DNA of 64,000 nucleotides from an uncultured Archangium sp. (GTDB lineage: Bacteria; Myxococcota; Myxococcia; Myxococcales; Myxococcaceae): the NCBI GenBank assembly GCA_903905455.1, contig CAIVGN010000032.1, forward strand, positions 1 to 64,000, written 5' to 3'. This document shows positions 48,974 to 57,873 of this stretch, one piece after another; within the stretch, counting starts at the first letter, position 1, and each line of letters begins with the position of its first letter. The notes below the pieces were generated by a model. It was given only the letters and a program-made list of their open reading frames with translations, was not told the origin of the DNA and ran no database searches. Made by a program: the position numbers and the translations under genes.

Positions 48974-50166
48974 ATGGCCTCCACGAGAACTGCGATGCCC
49001 TGCCCGCCACCAATACACGCACTGCCGATTCCGTACTTCGCGCCGCGGCGCTTGAGCTCGTACAACAGGTGGAGCGTGATGCGTGCGCCGGATGCAGCCA
49101 GGGGGTGACCCAGGGCGATGGCGCCCCCGTTGACGTTGGTGCGGTCCCGGGGCAGCCCCAGCTCCTTCTCCACGGCGAGGTACTGCGGCGCGAAGGCCTC
49201 GTTGACCTCGAAGAGATCGACGTCGGACAGCTTGATCTCCGCGCGCTCCAGCAGCTTGCGGATGGCCGGCGCCGGGCCGATGCCCATGATGCGCGGGTCG
49301 CAGCCGGTCGACGCCCAGTTCACCAGGCGGCCGATGGGCTGGTGGCCCTTCTTCTCAGCGAAGCTGCGCGTGGAGAGCAGCGCCGAGGCCGCGCCGTCGT
49401 TGATGCCCGAGGCCGCGCCGGGGTGCACCACGCCGTCCTTCTTGAAGACCCTGGGCAGCTTCTTGTACCCCTCGAGGCTCGACTCGGGCCGGGGGTGCTC
49501 GTCCTTCGAGAAGAAGGTGCTGCCCTTCTTCGACTTGATCTCCACCGGGGCCAACTCCGCGGCGAAGCGACCGGCCTCGTGGGCGGCCTGGTAGCGCTGC
49601 TGGCTCAGGAGGCTGAAGCCGTCCACCTCGTCCTGGGTGAGCTTGTACTGCTCGGCCAGGTTCTCGGCGGTGATGCCCATGGGCACGTTGGGGTAGGTGT
49701 CGAAGAGCCCCTGCATGAGCACGTCGTCGAGGCCGCCCTTGCCCAGCGGCAAGCCCCAGCGCGCGCCGCGGATGACGTGGGGCGCCTGGCTCATGGACTC
49801 GGTGCCGCCGGCGAGCACGCAGTTCGCCTGCTCGGTGAGCATCATCTCGGCGGCGCTGATGTACGCCTGGAAACCCGAGCCGCAGAGGCGGTTCAGGGTT
49901 AGCGCGCCGACGTGGACCGGCACCCCGCTCTTCAGGCCGATGTGCCGCGCGAGGTAGATGGCGTCGGGGCTGGTCTGGATGACGTTGCCGTAGATGACGT
50001 GGTCGACGTCATCGGGGCTCACCTTGGCCTGCGCGAACGTGGCCTTCGCCGTCTCGAGCCCGAGATCGGTGGCCGAGAAGTCCTTGAGGGCACCTCCGAA
50101 GGTGCCGAACGGCGTGCGCTTGCCTGCGAGGAAGTAGATCTCTTCGTGCTTCGATGCGCTCTTCAT
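48970..50166 (-). CDS. Acetyl-CoA acetyltransferase (thiolase)
   Basis: A 398-aa thiolase. The nucleophilic Cys is in LNRLCGSGFQA, the base/His in NVNGGAIALGHPLAASGAR and the second Cys in GIGSACIGGGQG. It catalyses the reversible Claisen condensation or cleavage of acetoacetyl-CoA or longer 3-ketoacyl-CoA; sequence does not decide between biosynthetic and beta-oxidation roles. ATG 50166 is chosen by family N-terminus. It is 20 bp downstream of a membrane protein gene and coupled to the small zinc protein gene. Confidence 0.93.
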   Translation of the reverse strand: MKSASKHEEIYFLAGKRTPFGTFGGALKDFSATDLGLETAKATFAQAKVSPDDVDHVIYGNVIQTSPDAIYLARHIGLKSGVPVHVGALTLNRLCGSGFQAYISAAEMMLTEQANCVLAGGTESMSQAPHVIRGARWGLPLGKGGLDDVLMQGLFDTYPNVPMGITAENLAEQYKLTQDEVDGFSLLSQQRYQAAHEAGRFAAELAPVEIKSKKGSTFFSKDEHPRPESSLEGYKKLPRVFKKDGVVHPGAASGINDGAASALLSTRSFAEKKGHQPIGRLVNWASTGCDPRIMGIGPAPAIRKLLERAEIKLSDVDLFEVNEAFAPQYLAVEKELGLPRDRTNVNGGAIALGHPLAASGARITLHLLYELKRRGAKYGIGSACIGGGQGIAVLVEAM

Positions 50167-50186
50167 GGGTCGTTTGATTCGATTCC

Positions 50187-50825
50187 TCAGGCAAGGAGCC
50201 TGAACAAGGCGGCGCCCAACATGCCAAGTGCGCCCAGCGTCCACAACAGTGCAACTGCATGCTGTTGACGCAACTCAGGTTTTCCCGATCTCGCGTACCA
50301 CGCGCGGGCGGCGTCGACCCGTGCATCGAGGGTGTGCAGGGCCTTCGGCGCGCCGATCTCCGGCACCCGGCGCAGGTGCGCCTTGAGCACGCGCTCGGGG
50401 CTCGCGCCCTCCAGGCCGCCGGAGAGGTAGGCGCCGGGCACCTCGCGCGCGATGCGGCGGTAGTTGGCGGTGAGCACGAAGCCGCGCTCGCTCTGGGTGA
50501 GGAACTCGACGCGCTCCTCGTCGTCAGGGCCCAGGCTCAGCGAGACCACCACCGGCTCGGTGGGGTGCATGCCGTCGAGGAACTGCAGCGCGGGCGCCAG
50601 CAGGCGCTTCTCGCTGTGCATGCCTTGCAGCACGAAGCCCAGCTTCTGCAGCTCGCCCCAGGTGTCCTCGAGCTCGCCCGGCACGGGGGTCACGTCGGCC
50701 GGGGTCTCGGCCTCCACGCGCACCGACTGGGGGCTCAGGAAGAGCGCGGCGCGCCACGCCTGAAAGCGGAGCACGACGAGCGCCCCGAGGAGCACGGCTG
50801 CGGCCATCTCCTTCGACTCGAACAC
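50187..50825 (-). CDS. Membrane protein with N- and C-terminal TM helices
   Basis: A 212-aa protein with a first TM helix about residues 8-30 (AAAVLLGALVVLRFQAW), a soluble middle domain (about 40-170) and a second TM helix at the C-terminus (AVALLWTLGALGMLGAALF). The middle has no motif I recognise. GTG 50825 is used; an internal ATG at 50807 sits directly on an AAGGAG with no spacing and is unlikely. Start of a probable operon with the thiolase gene. Confidence 0.72.
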   Translation of the reverse strand: MFESKEMAAAVLLGALVVLRFQAWRAALFLSPQSVRVEAETPADVTPVPGELEDTWGELQKLGFVLQGMHSEKRLLAPALQFLDGMHPTEPVVVSLSLGPDDEERVEFLTQSERGFVLTANYRRIAREVPGAYLSGGLEGASPERVLKAHLRRVPEIGAPKALHTLDARVDAARAWYARSGKPELRQQHAVALLWTLGALGMLGAALFRLLA

Positions 50826-51039
50826 GGGGGCTTCTTGTAGTGATGAACCCGCGCGCTGACACGACCCAAATGGCGGGAGTTCTCAGCGCGCGCGAAGACC
50901 ACCTGCGGCGTCCGCGCGCCCTCTCCCGGCGCGGGCGGCGCGCGCGAGGCCTCCGGGGGGGCACGGCAGGGCACGCCCGTTGCTCTGGCTGGCCTCGCCG
51001 CGGGGAATCCACCCTGCGCGTACTCGTGGAGGCAGGGCG

Positions 51040-52094
<1,055 letters not shown>

Positions 52095-52098
<4 letters not shown>

Positions 52099-52337
52099 AG
52101 ACCGCGGCGTTGGTGCTGGGCCTCGTGCTGCTGCTCATCGCGCTCGACTCGTGCAAGCCAGCGCGCAAGGCCGTGCGCCGGGCCCGAGAGACCCACCGCA
52201 CCGCCGCCACCCGCCCGCGGTCTCCCTCTCCCTGCGCAAGCGGGGAGAGGGCCGGGGTGAGGGGCCACGCTCCGACGTCACCACCCACCCTTTCAGAACA
52301 GGGCGCCGTCGTGCGCCGGCCGCTCGATCTCCGCTGA
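52095..52337 (+). CDS. Small exported protein coupled to recA, carries REP-like element
   Basis: An 80-aa frame whose GTG overlaps the recA stop (GTGA). It starts with a hydrophobic segment and a possible lipobox ([20 protein letters not shown]). After about residue 38 the sequence is encoded by the REP-like repeat ([16 protein letters not shown]), so the original C-terminus has probably been replaced or extended by the insertion. Function unknown. It may be a degraded gene. Confidence 0.5.
52224..52264. repeat. REP-like palindromic element
   Basis: CCCTCTCCC (52224-52232), a 10-nt loop and GGGAGAGGG (52243-52251) form a perfect 9-bp stem, followed by GGGTGAGGGG (52255-52264), which is also at 17766-17775. 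It lies inside the small frame coupled to recA. Such intergenic or intragenic palindromes are common in high-GC genomes. Confidence 0.6.
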
Positions 52338-52361
52338 AGTCCGTGCGAGCTTCAGCACCCG

Positions 52362-52697
52362 ATGCGCGCAGTGCTGTGCCTGGCGGTGGTGGTGCTGTGC
52401 GCCTGCGCGCCACCGGACCCCTGCGCGCGCGCCGAGGCGCTCAACACCGGCTTCAGCACCCGCCACGCGGCCTGCTTCGCCGAGGGCACGCTGCCGGGCG
52501 CGAAGTTCGACACCGGGGCCTGCACCAACTCCATGCCGGCCTGCTCGAGCGCCGACACGCAGACGCTGCAGGCCTACTTCGACTGCGTGGAGCAACTGCC
52601 GGGGTGCACGCCCGGGACCCGCGCCGCGTTCAACGCGGGGTTCCTCGAGTGCACCACCGGCATGAACCGGCTGAGCCCCGGCTGCTTCGTTCCCTGA
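52362..52697 (+). CDS. Small Cys-rich lipoprotein
   Basis: A 111-aa exported protein: signal MRAVLCLAVVVLCACA with lipobox LCAC, then a short domain with about eight cysteines (DPCARAEAL, AACFAEG, ACTNSMPACSS, YFDCVEQLPGC, ECTTG, GCFVP), probably disulphide-stabilised. No known family. Follows the small recA-coupled gene by 24 bp and faces trxB across 12 bp. Confidence 0.75.
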   Translation: MRAVLCLAVVVLCACAPPDPCARAEALNTGFSTRHAACFAEGTLPGAKFDTGACTNSMPACSSADTQTLQAYFDCVEQLPGCTPGTRAAFNAGFLECTTGMNRLSPGCFVP

Positions 52698-52714
52698 AAA
52701 CCTCCGCCTTCAGG
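52693..52714. terminator. Short hairpin across convergent stops
   Basis: CCTGAA, a 10-nt loop and TTCAGG include the lipoprotein stop and lie across the trxB stop. The stem is short, so a bidirectional terminator is only weakly supported. Confidence 0.3.
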
Positions 52715-53666
52715 AAATGCCGTGCTCCGTCATCCACCGCTCGGCTTCGATGGCGGCCATGCAGCCCGTGCCCGCGGCGGTGATCGCCTGGCGGTAGGTC
52801 GAGTCGCTCACGTCGCCCGAGGCGAACACGCCCTCGATGGAGGTCTTGGAGGTGCCCGGCTCGACCCACAGGTAGCCGTTGGCCTGGAGCTTGAGCACGT
52901 CCTTGAACAGCTCGGTGGTGGGCACGTGGCCGATGGCCACGAAGACGCCCTGGGCGGCGACGGTGGTCACCTCGCCGGTCTTGAAGTTCTTCACCCGTGC
53001 GCCGGTGACGCCCTTGGTGTCGCCGACCACCTCTTCGATGGCCGAGTCCCAGAGGAACTTGATCTTCGGGTTCTTCAGCGAGCGCTCCTGCATGATCTTC
53101 GAGGCGCGCAGGGTGTCGCGGCGGTGGATGACGGTGACCGACTTGCACATCTTCGAGAGGTAGTTGGCCTCTTCCATCGCGGTGTCGCCGCCGCCCACCA
53201 CGATGACGTCGGTGTTCTTGAAGAAGAACCCGTCGCAGGTGGCGCAGGCCGACACGCCGCGGTTCATGAACTCGTTCTCGCCCTTGACGTTGAGCCACTT
53301 CGCCGAGGCGCCGGTGGCGATGATCACCGTCTGGGCCAGGTATTCCTTCGTCTCGCCCTTCACGTGGAAGGGGCGCTTGCTCAAGTCGAGCTGCACCACG
53401 TTCTCCATGTGGATGACGGTGTTGAAGCGCTCGGCCTGCTTCTGGAAGTGCTCCATCAGCTCGGGCCCGGTGACGCCGGTGGGGAAGCCCGGGTAGTTCT
53501 CCACCTCGGTGGTGATCATCAGCTGGCCCCCGGGCACGCGGCGGGCGTCGGACTCCGAGGGACCGCCGGCGAAGACCACGGGCTCGAGGTTGGCGCGCGC
53601 GGCGTAGATGGCCGCGGTGTAGCCAGCGGGGCCGGACCCGACGATGACGACCTTCTTAGTCTCCAT
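52710..53666 (-). CDS. trxB: Thioredoxin reductase
   Basis: A 318-aa FAD/NADPH flavoprotein. FAD motif VGSGPAGYTAAIYAARA, redox pair CATCDG, NADPH motif VVGGGDTAMEEA and the C-terminal FAD motif GVFASGDVSD. It reduces thioredoxin in the cytosol. AAGGAG lies 9 nt upstream of ATG 53666. Divergent from the cyclic-nucleotide-binding gene across 44 bp. Confidence 0.97.
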   Translation of the reverse strand: METKKVVIVGSGPAGYTAAIYAARANLEPVVFAGGPSESDARRVPGGQLMITTEVENYPGFPTGVTGPELMEHFQKQAERFNTVIHMENVVQLDLSKRPFHVKGETKEYLAQTVIIATGASAKWLNVKGENEFMNRGVSACATCDGFFFKNTDVIVVGGGDTAMEEANYLSKMCKSVTVIHRRDTLRASKIMQERSLKNPKIKFLWDSAIEEVVGDTKGVTGARVKNFKTGEVTTVAAQGVFVAIGHVPTTELFKDVLKLQANGYLWVEPGTSKTSIEGVFASGDVSDSTYRQAITAAGTGCMAAIEAERWMTEHGIS

Positions 53667-53710
53667 GAACGATGCTCCTTGATGCGGAAGGGGTGAGGCG
53701 AGGCGGCCTT

Positions 53711-54229
53711 ATGATGCAGAAACTCAAGAGTTCGGTTTCGCTGTGCTACGAACTAGTGCCGATGGATGTCGAAATCTTGAGAAATGTCGCGCTGTTCGAG
53801 GGGATGACCTCTGCGCAGCTCCGCAAGCTGGCCGCGGTGCTCAAGGAGACGAAGTTCCCCGGCAGCAGCCACATCTTCCGCGAAGGCGAGGCGGGAGGGT
53901 CGATGTTCATCATCCTCGAGGGCAAGGTGCGCATCTCGAAGATGGTGCCGGGCATCGGCGAGGAGGCGCTGGCCATCCTCGAGCGCGGCCAGTACTTCGG
54001 CGAGATGAGCCTCATCGAAGAGGGGCCCCGCAGCGCCGACGCCATCGCGCACACCAGCTGCACGCTCTACGAGCTGTCGCGGGAGAAGCTCGACGAGGTG
54101 ATGTTCACCGACAAGGAGCTCGCCTCGACGCTCCTGTGGACCTTCGTGCGCACCTTGAGCTCGCGGCTGCGCGAGACCAACGACAAGATCCGCGCCTTCT
54201 TCGCGCTCTCGTCGTTCGGCCCGCGCTGA
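53711..54229 (+). CDS. Cyclic-nucleotide-binding domain protein
   Basis: A 172-aa protein with a single CAP_ED/cNMP domain (about 15-140): VALFEGMTSAQL, GEAGGSMFIILEGKVRI and the phosphate-binding cassette QYFGEMSLIEEGPRSADAIA. The helical tail after it is too short for an HTH, so this is a ligand-binding module without a DNA-binding domain. Start uncertain: ATG 53711 is taken (GAGGCGAGG upstream); 53714 and 53762 are alternatives. Convergent with the small lipoprotein gene, 1 bp apart. Confidence 0.86.
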   Translation: MMQKLKSSVSLCYELVPMDVEILRNVALFEGMTSAQLRKLAAVLKETKFPGSSHIFREGEAGGSMFIILEGKVRISKMVPGIGEEALAILERGQYFGEMSLIEEGPRSADAIAHTSCTLYELSREKLDEVMFTDKELASTLLWTFVRTLSSRLRETNDKIRAFFALSSFGPR

Positions 54230-54230
54230 A

Positions 54231-54713
54231 TCACCGGCAGACGCCGCTCTGACAGCTGAGGCCGGGCCCGCAGCTGGTGCCGCAGCCGCCGCAGTTGTCG
54301 CGGTCCGTCTGCAGGTTGGTGCACGCGTTGTTGCAGCAGGTCTGGCCGTTGCTGCAGTTGCAGCCGCCGCCGCTGACCGAGCACACCTCGCTGCGCGGGC
54401 ACTTGCCCAGGAACGTGGCGAGCTGGTCGAAGCCGTTGGAGCACGAGGTGTTGTCGATGGCCGTGAGGCAGGCGTTGAACTTGTCGACGTTGATCTTCCC
54501 GTCGCAGGAGGCCGTCGGCCAGGCGTCGAGCCAGCTGGCGCGCTGCTTGGTGAGGCACTCGTCGAGGCTCGCGTAGGTCTTGCCGGCGCCGACGTCGCCG
54601 CACTTGTTCTGCCAGTTGCAGCTGTGCTGCGCGGCGGCCTCGCGGGCCCCGTCGACGGAGACACAACCCTGGAAGACGAGCAGCGAGCAGGCGGTGAGCA
54701 CGAAGCGGTTCAT
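54231..54713 (-). CDS. Small Cys-rich lipoprotein
   Basis: A 160-aa exported protein: signal MNRFVLTACSLLVFQGC with lipobox FQGC, then a domain with five or six Cys (SCNWQNKCG, DECLTK, ASCDGK, NACLTA), and a C-terminal metallothionein-like Cys cluster (GGGCNCSNGQTCCNNAC, NCGGCGTSCGPGLSC) typical of myxobacterial surface proteins. Function unknown. 16 bp downstream of the YifB-like gene on the same strand. Confidence 0.78.
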   Translation of the reverse strand: MNRFVLTACSLLVFQGCVSVDGAREAAAQHSCNWQNKCGDVGAGKTYASLDECLTKQRASWLDAWPTASCDGKINVDKFNACLTAIDNTSCSNGFDQLATFLGKCPRSEVCSVSGGGCNCSNGQTCCNNACTNLQTDRDNCGGCGTSCGPGLSCQSGVCR

Positions 54714-54729
54714 GGCGGGGCACCCTATT

Positions 54730-56322
54730 TCATCTGCGCGGCGCCGCGTACGGGCTGGTGGGGGTCTCCGGCTCCCGCGCGTTGGCCAGCCAGCCGTCGC
54801 GGTCGATGACCCGGCAGCCGATGGCGAAGTGCATGTCTTCGTCGGTGATGCGCTCGTGGTGCCCGAGGTCGGCCCGGGTGCGCGCCATCTTGAGGATGCG
54901 ATCGTGGGCCCGCGCCGAGAGCCCGAAGCGCTTGACCGCGCGCTCCAGCGTGGCCAGCGCGGACGCCGAGGCCTCGCAGTGCGTGTGCAGCAGCCGCGGC
55001 CCCATCTGCGCGTTGCACAGCACGCCCGGGTGCTCGCGGAAGCGGTGGGCCTGGAGCTGGCGCGCGGCCTCCACCCGGGCCCGGTAGTACGAAGAGGGCC
55101 GGGCCTCGCCGGCCTTGCCCGAGAGCAGCCGCACGTCGACGGGCCGGGTGTCGAGCGTGATGTCGAGGCGATCGAGCATGGGCCCCGAGACGCGGTTGAA
55201 GTACTCGCGCACCCGCACCTTCTTGCAGGAGCACTTGCGGTCAGCGACGTTGTAGTAGCCGCAGGGGCACGGGTTCATCGCCGCCATGAGCATCACCTGG
55301 CAGGGGTAGGTGACGTGCTGGTTGGCCCGGGCCAGGCGCACCACGCCCTCTTCCAGGGGCTGGCGCAACACCTCCAGCACGTGGCGGCGGAACTCCGGCA
55401 GCTCGTCGAGGAACAACAGCCCGCGGTGCGCCATGGAGAGCTCGCCGGGCCGGGTCATCGGGCCGCCGCCCACGAGGCCCGCGTCGCTGATGGTGTGGTG
55501 CGGGGCGCGGAAGGGGCGCTCCTTGATTAACGCCTGGCCCTCGGGGAGCAGCCCCAGCACCGAGTAGATGCGGGTGATCTCCAGCTCTTCCTGGAAGGTC
55601 ATGGTGGGGAGAATGCCGGGCAGCCGGCGCGCGAGCATGGTCTTGCCCGAGCCGGGGGGGCCGCAGAGCAGAACGTTGTGGCCGCCGGCCGCCGCCACCT
55701 CCAGCGCGTCCTTCACGTCTTCCTGGCCGCGCACCTCGGCCATGTCGAGGGTCGAGAGCCCGGGTGCGCGCACGACCTCGGGCCGGCTGCGATCGTACGG
55801 CGTGATGCGCGCCTCGCCGGTGAAGTGCATCACCGCCTGGGAGATGGTCTCCACGGGCAGCACCTCGATGCGATCGACGAGGGCGGCCTCGGCGGCGTTG
55901 GCCTGGGGCACCATCACGCCGCGAAACCCACCGTCGCGGGCGGCGAGCGCGAGGGGGAGCACCCCGCGGATCGGCTTGAGCGCCCCGTCGAGGGCCAGCT
56001 CGCCGCCGAAGAGGTAGCCCTGCAGCGGCTCGAGCTCCACGAGGCCGGCCGCCGCGAGCACGCCCAGGGCGATGGGCAGCTCGAAGGTGGCGCCTTCCTT
56101 CTTCAGGTCGGCCGGCGCGAGGTTCACGGTGATGCGCTTGGAGGGCAGTGTGAAGCCGCCGTTCTTGAGCGCGGAGATGACCCGCACCTTCGACTCCTTC
56201 ACCGCGCCGTCGGGGAGCCCGACCACGTTGAAGAACGGCATGCCCAGCGACATGTCGACCTCCACCTCCACCACGACGGCGTCGACACCCATCAACGCCC
56301 CGGACTTCACGCGTGCCAGCAT
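54730..56322 (-). CDS. YifB/ComM-family Mg-chelatase-like AAA+ ATPase
   Basis: A 530-aa protein: an N-terminal Lon-like/ChlI domain (about 1-190, MLARVKSGALMGVDAVVVEVEV), AAA+ core with GPPGSGKTMLARRLPGILP (Walker A), FLDELPEF (Walker B), a Cys insert (NPCPCGYY, CSCKK) and a C-terminal lid (RAHDRILKMARTRADL). ComM is a branch-migration helicase in natural transformation; the myxobacterial role is inferred from family. ATG 56322 has AGGGG 7 nt upstream. Confidence 0.94.
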   Translation of the reverse strand: MLARVKSGALMGVDAVVVEVEVDMSLGMPFFNVVGLPDGAVKESKVRVISALKNGGFTLPSKRITVNLAPADLKKEGATFELPIALGVLAAAGLVELEPLQGYLFGGELALDGALKPIRGVLPLALAARDGGFRGVMVPQANAAEAALVDRIEVLPVETISQAVMHFTGEARITPYDRSRPEVVRAPGLSTLDMAEVRGQEDVKDALEVAAAGGHNVLLCGPPGSGKTMLARRLPGILPTMTFQEELEITRIYSVLGLLPEGQALIKERPFRAPHHTISDAGLVGGGPMTRPGELSMAHRGLLFLDELPEFRRHVLEVLRQPLEEGVVRLARANQHVTYPCQVMLMAAMNPCPCGYYNVADRKCSCKKVRVREYFNRVSGPMLDRLDITLDTRPVDVRLLSGKAGEARPSSYYRARVEAARQLQAHRFREHPGVLCNAQMGPRLLHTHCEASASALATLERAVKRFGLSARAHDRILKMARTRADLGHHERITDEDMHFAIGCRVIDRDGWLANAREPETPTSPYAAPRR

Positions 56323-56946
56323 CGGTGCACCCCTGGGGGCCGGGCCTCGCAAGCGCTGCGCCAGCGGGAGCTCGTTCGTCGTGGGCGCGTGCGGTGAGAG
56401 CGGGTTCTCGAGGATCGAGGCGTCACGTGGAGCGTGCGCGCTCCGTCTCCCGAGTCACCGCTCCGTCGATGGGCACGGACGGTGCGGGTCGACACGCGGG
56501 GCCGCCACAGCCTCAAGGGGAGCCGGGGTCAGGGACTCCTGCGCGGCGCGCGAACCGGGCGTGCCCCTCGATTTCGGGGCGGTCGCCTTGCGGTGGAGGG
56601 ACCCCGGGGGCACGTTCGTTGCGGGCCGTCATCACGGATGACCAATCCGTCATCCCGGGATGACAGAGCACGCGAGGGCGTCTTTTGGGCCGGTCCAGGA
56701 GTCAAGACAGAGGGCGCTCGTGGCCCAGCACCGCGACGATCTCGATCGACCCCACTTCGACCCATCGAACACTGTTCGTTTCGAGGCACGCGCGGCCCCG
56801 GCCTCCAGGGTGCGTAGACCCGGGATGACGCTTTGGTCATCCGTGATGACGCTCGGAAAACAACGCACCCCACCCGCTCTCCACCTGGGTGAATCGGCCG
56901 CGCCTTCGAGGGGCACGTGCGGGCCCGAGCAGTGCACCCGCACCCG
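56323..56946. other. 624-bp gap without supported gene
   Basis: Between the YifB-like start and the EamA stop. Several open frames exist on both strands but none has codon use, a start or protein sequence that looks genuine. The only structure is the 33-bp inverted repeat pair at 56627-56851. Confidence 0.6.
56627..56851. mobile_element. MITE-like element with 33-bp terminal inverted repeats
   Basis: The segment 56627-56659 and the segment 56819-56851 are inverted copies, differing at only about two positions in the centre. Each contains GTCATCACGGATGAC and CGTCATCCCGGG. They enclose a 159-bp non-coding centre with no transposase. No target-site duplication was found in the flanks, so an alternative is a structured regulatory region. 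Confidence 0.45.
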
Positions 56947-57873
56947 TCACGCCCCGCGTTCCCCGCTGCTGTTCGCTGCCTCGCGACCTGGGCGCACCGC
57001 GCGCGACCACCGCACCGGCCACTCGACCTCCGACACCAGCACCGCGGCGAGAATGAACACCCCGCCCACCAGCTCCGGCGCCGAGGGAAAGCCCAGCCCA
57101 CTCATCGCCGCCCAGCTCAGCGCGAACACCGGCTCCAGCGCGTAGATCACCGCCGCGCGCACCGCCGTCAGCTGCCCCTGCGCCCAGACCTGCACGCCGA
57201 TGGCCACCGCGCTGGCCATCACCCCGGTGAACACCACGGCGACCCAGAACTGCGGCGTGGGCTCGAAGCGGCGCGCGACGAAGGGCAAGCAGGCGCCCGA
57301 GAGCACCGCCACCACCACCAACTGCACCGCCGTCAGCGCCATGGAGTGCACGCCCTGACCCACCCGGCTCGTGGTCACGATGTGAAACGCGTAGAGCACC
57401 GCGCAGCCCAGGGTCAGCGCGTCGCCGGGGGGAATCGGCTCGTTCCACGAGAAGCCCGTCAACCGCTGCAGGCCCACCAGCGCGATGAAGGGCGCGACGA
57501 ACGCACGCCCCGGGGGCCGCACGCGGGTCACCCGCCAGGTCACGAAGGGCACGAAGATGACCGTGAGCCCGGTGATGAAGGCGCTGCGCGCGGGCGTGCT
57601 CGTCTCGAGGCCCAGTGTCTGGAACAGGTAGCCGCCGAAGAGCAACCCGCCGAGCAGCAGGCCCGGTCGCCACACCCGGCCCCAGTCTCCGGGCTGGAGC
57701 CCGCGCCCGGCCATCACCCCGGCGGCGAGCGCCCCCACCGAGAACCGCAGCAGCAGGAAGGTGAAGGAGTCGGACTGGGCCAGCGCGTCCTTCACGGTGA
57801 CGAAGGTGCCGCCCCACACCGCCGTGGCCCCCAGCAGCGCGAGGGTGGCCAGGCGCGGACGCTTCGGTGTCAC
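56947..57873 (-). CDS. EamA/DMT-family transporter
   Basis: A 308-aa inner membrane protein with about ten TM helices in two EamA halves (for example LALLGATAVWGGTFVTVKDAL and ALEPVFALSWAAMSGLG). It exports or imports an unknown metabolite. The GTG at 57873 overlaps the radical SAM stop (GTGA), so the two are coupled. The tail after TM10 is short and basic. Confidence 0.88.
   Translation of the reverse strand: MTPKRPRLATLALLGATAVWGGTFVTVKDALAQSDSFTFLLLRFSVGALAAGVMAGRGLQPGDWGRVWRPGLLLGGLLFGGYLFQTLGLETSTPARSAFITGLTVIFVPFVTWRVTRVRPPGRAFVAPFIALVGLQRLTGFSWNEPIPPGDALTLGCAVLYAFHIVTTSRVGQGVHSMALTAVQLVVVAVLSGACLPFVARRFEPTPQFWVAVVFTGVMASAVAIGVQVWAQGQLTAVRAAVIYALEPVFALSWAAMSGLGFPSAPELVGGVFILAAVLVSEVEWPVRWSRAVRPGREAANSSGERGA

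Noticed and set aside
50826-51039. Possible LexA/SOS box before recA (GTTCTCAG near 50880)
   Set aside because: It does not match the published Myxococcus operator outside the GTTC core.
56434-57145. Several overlapping frames on both strands in the YifB-EamA gap
   Set aside because: No conserved-looking sequence, no good starts, and they run through the inverted repeats.
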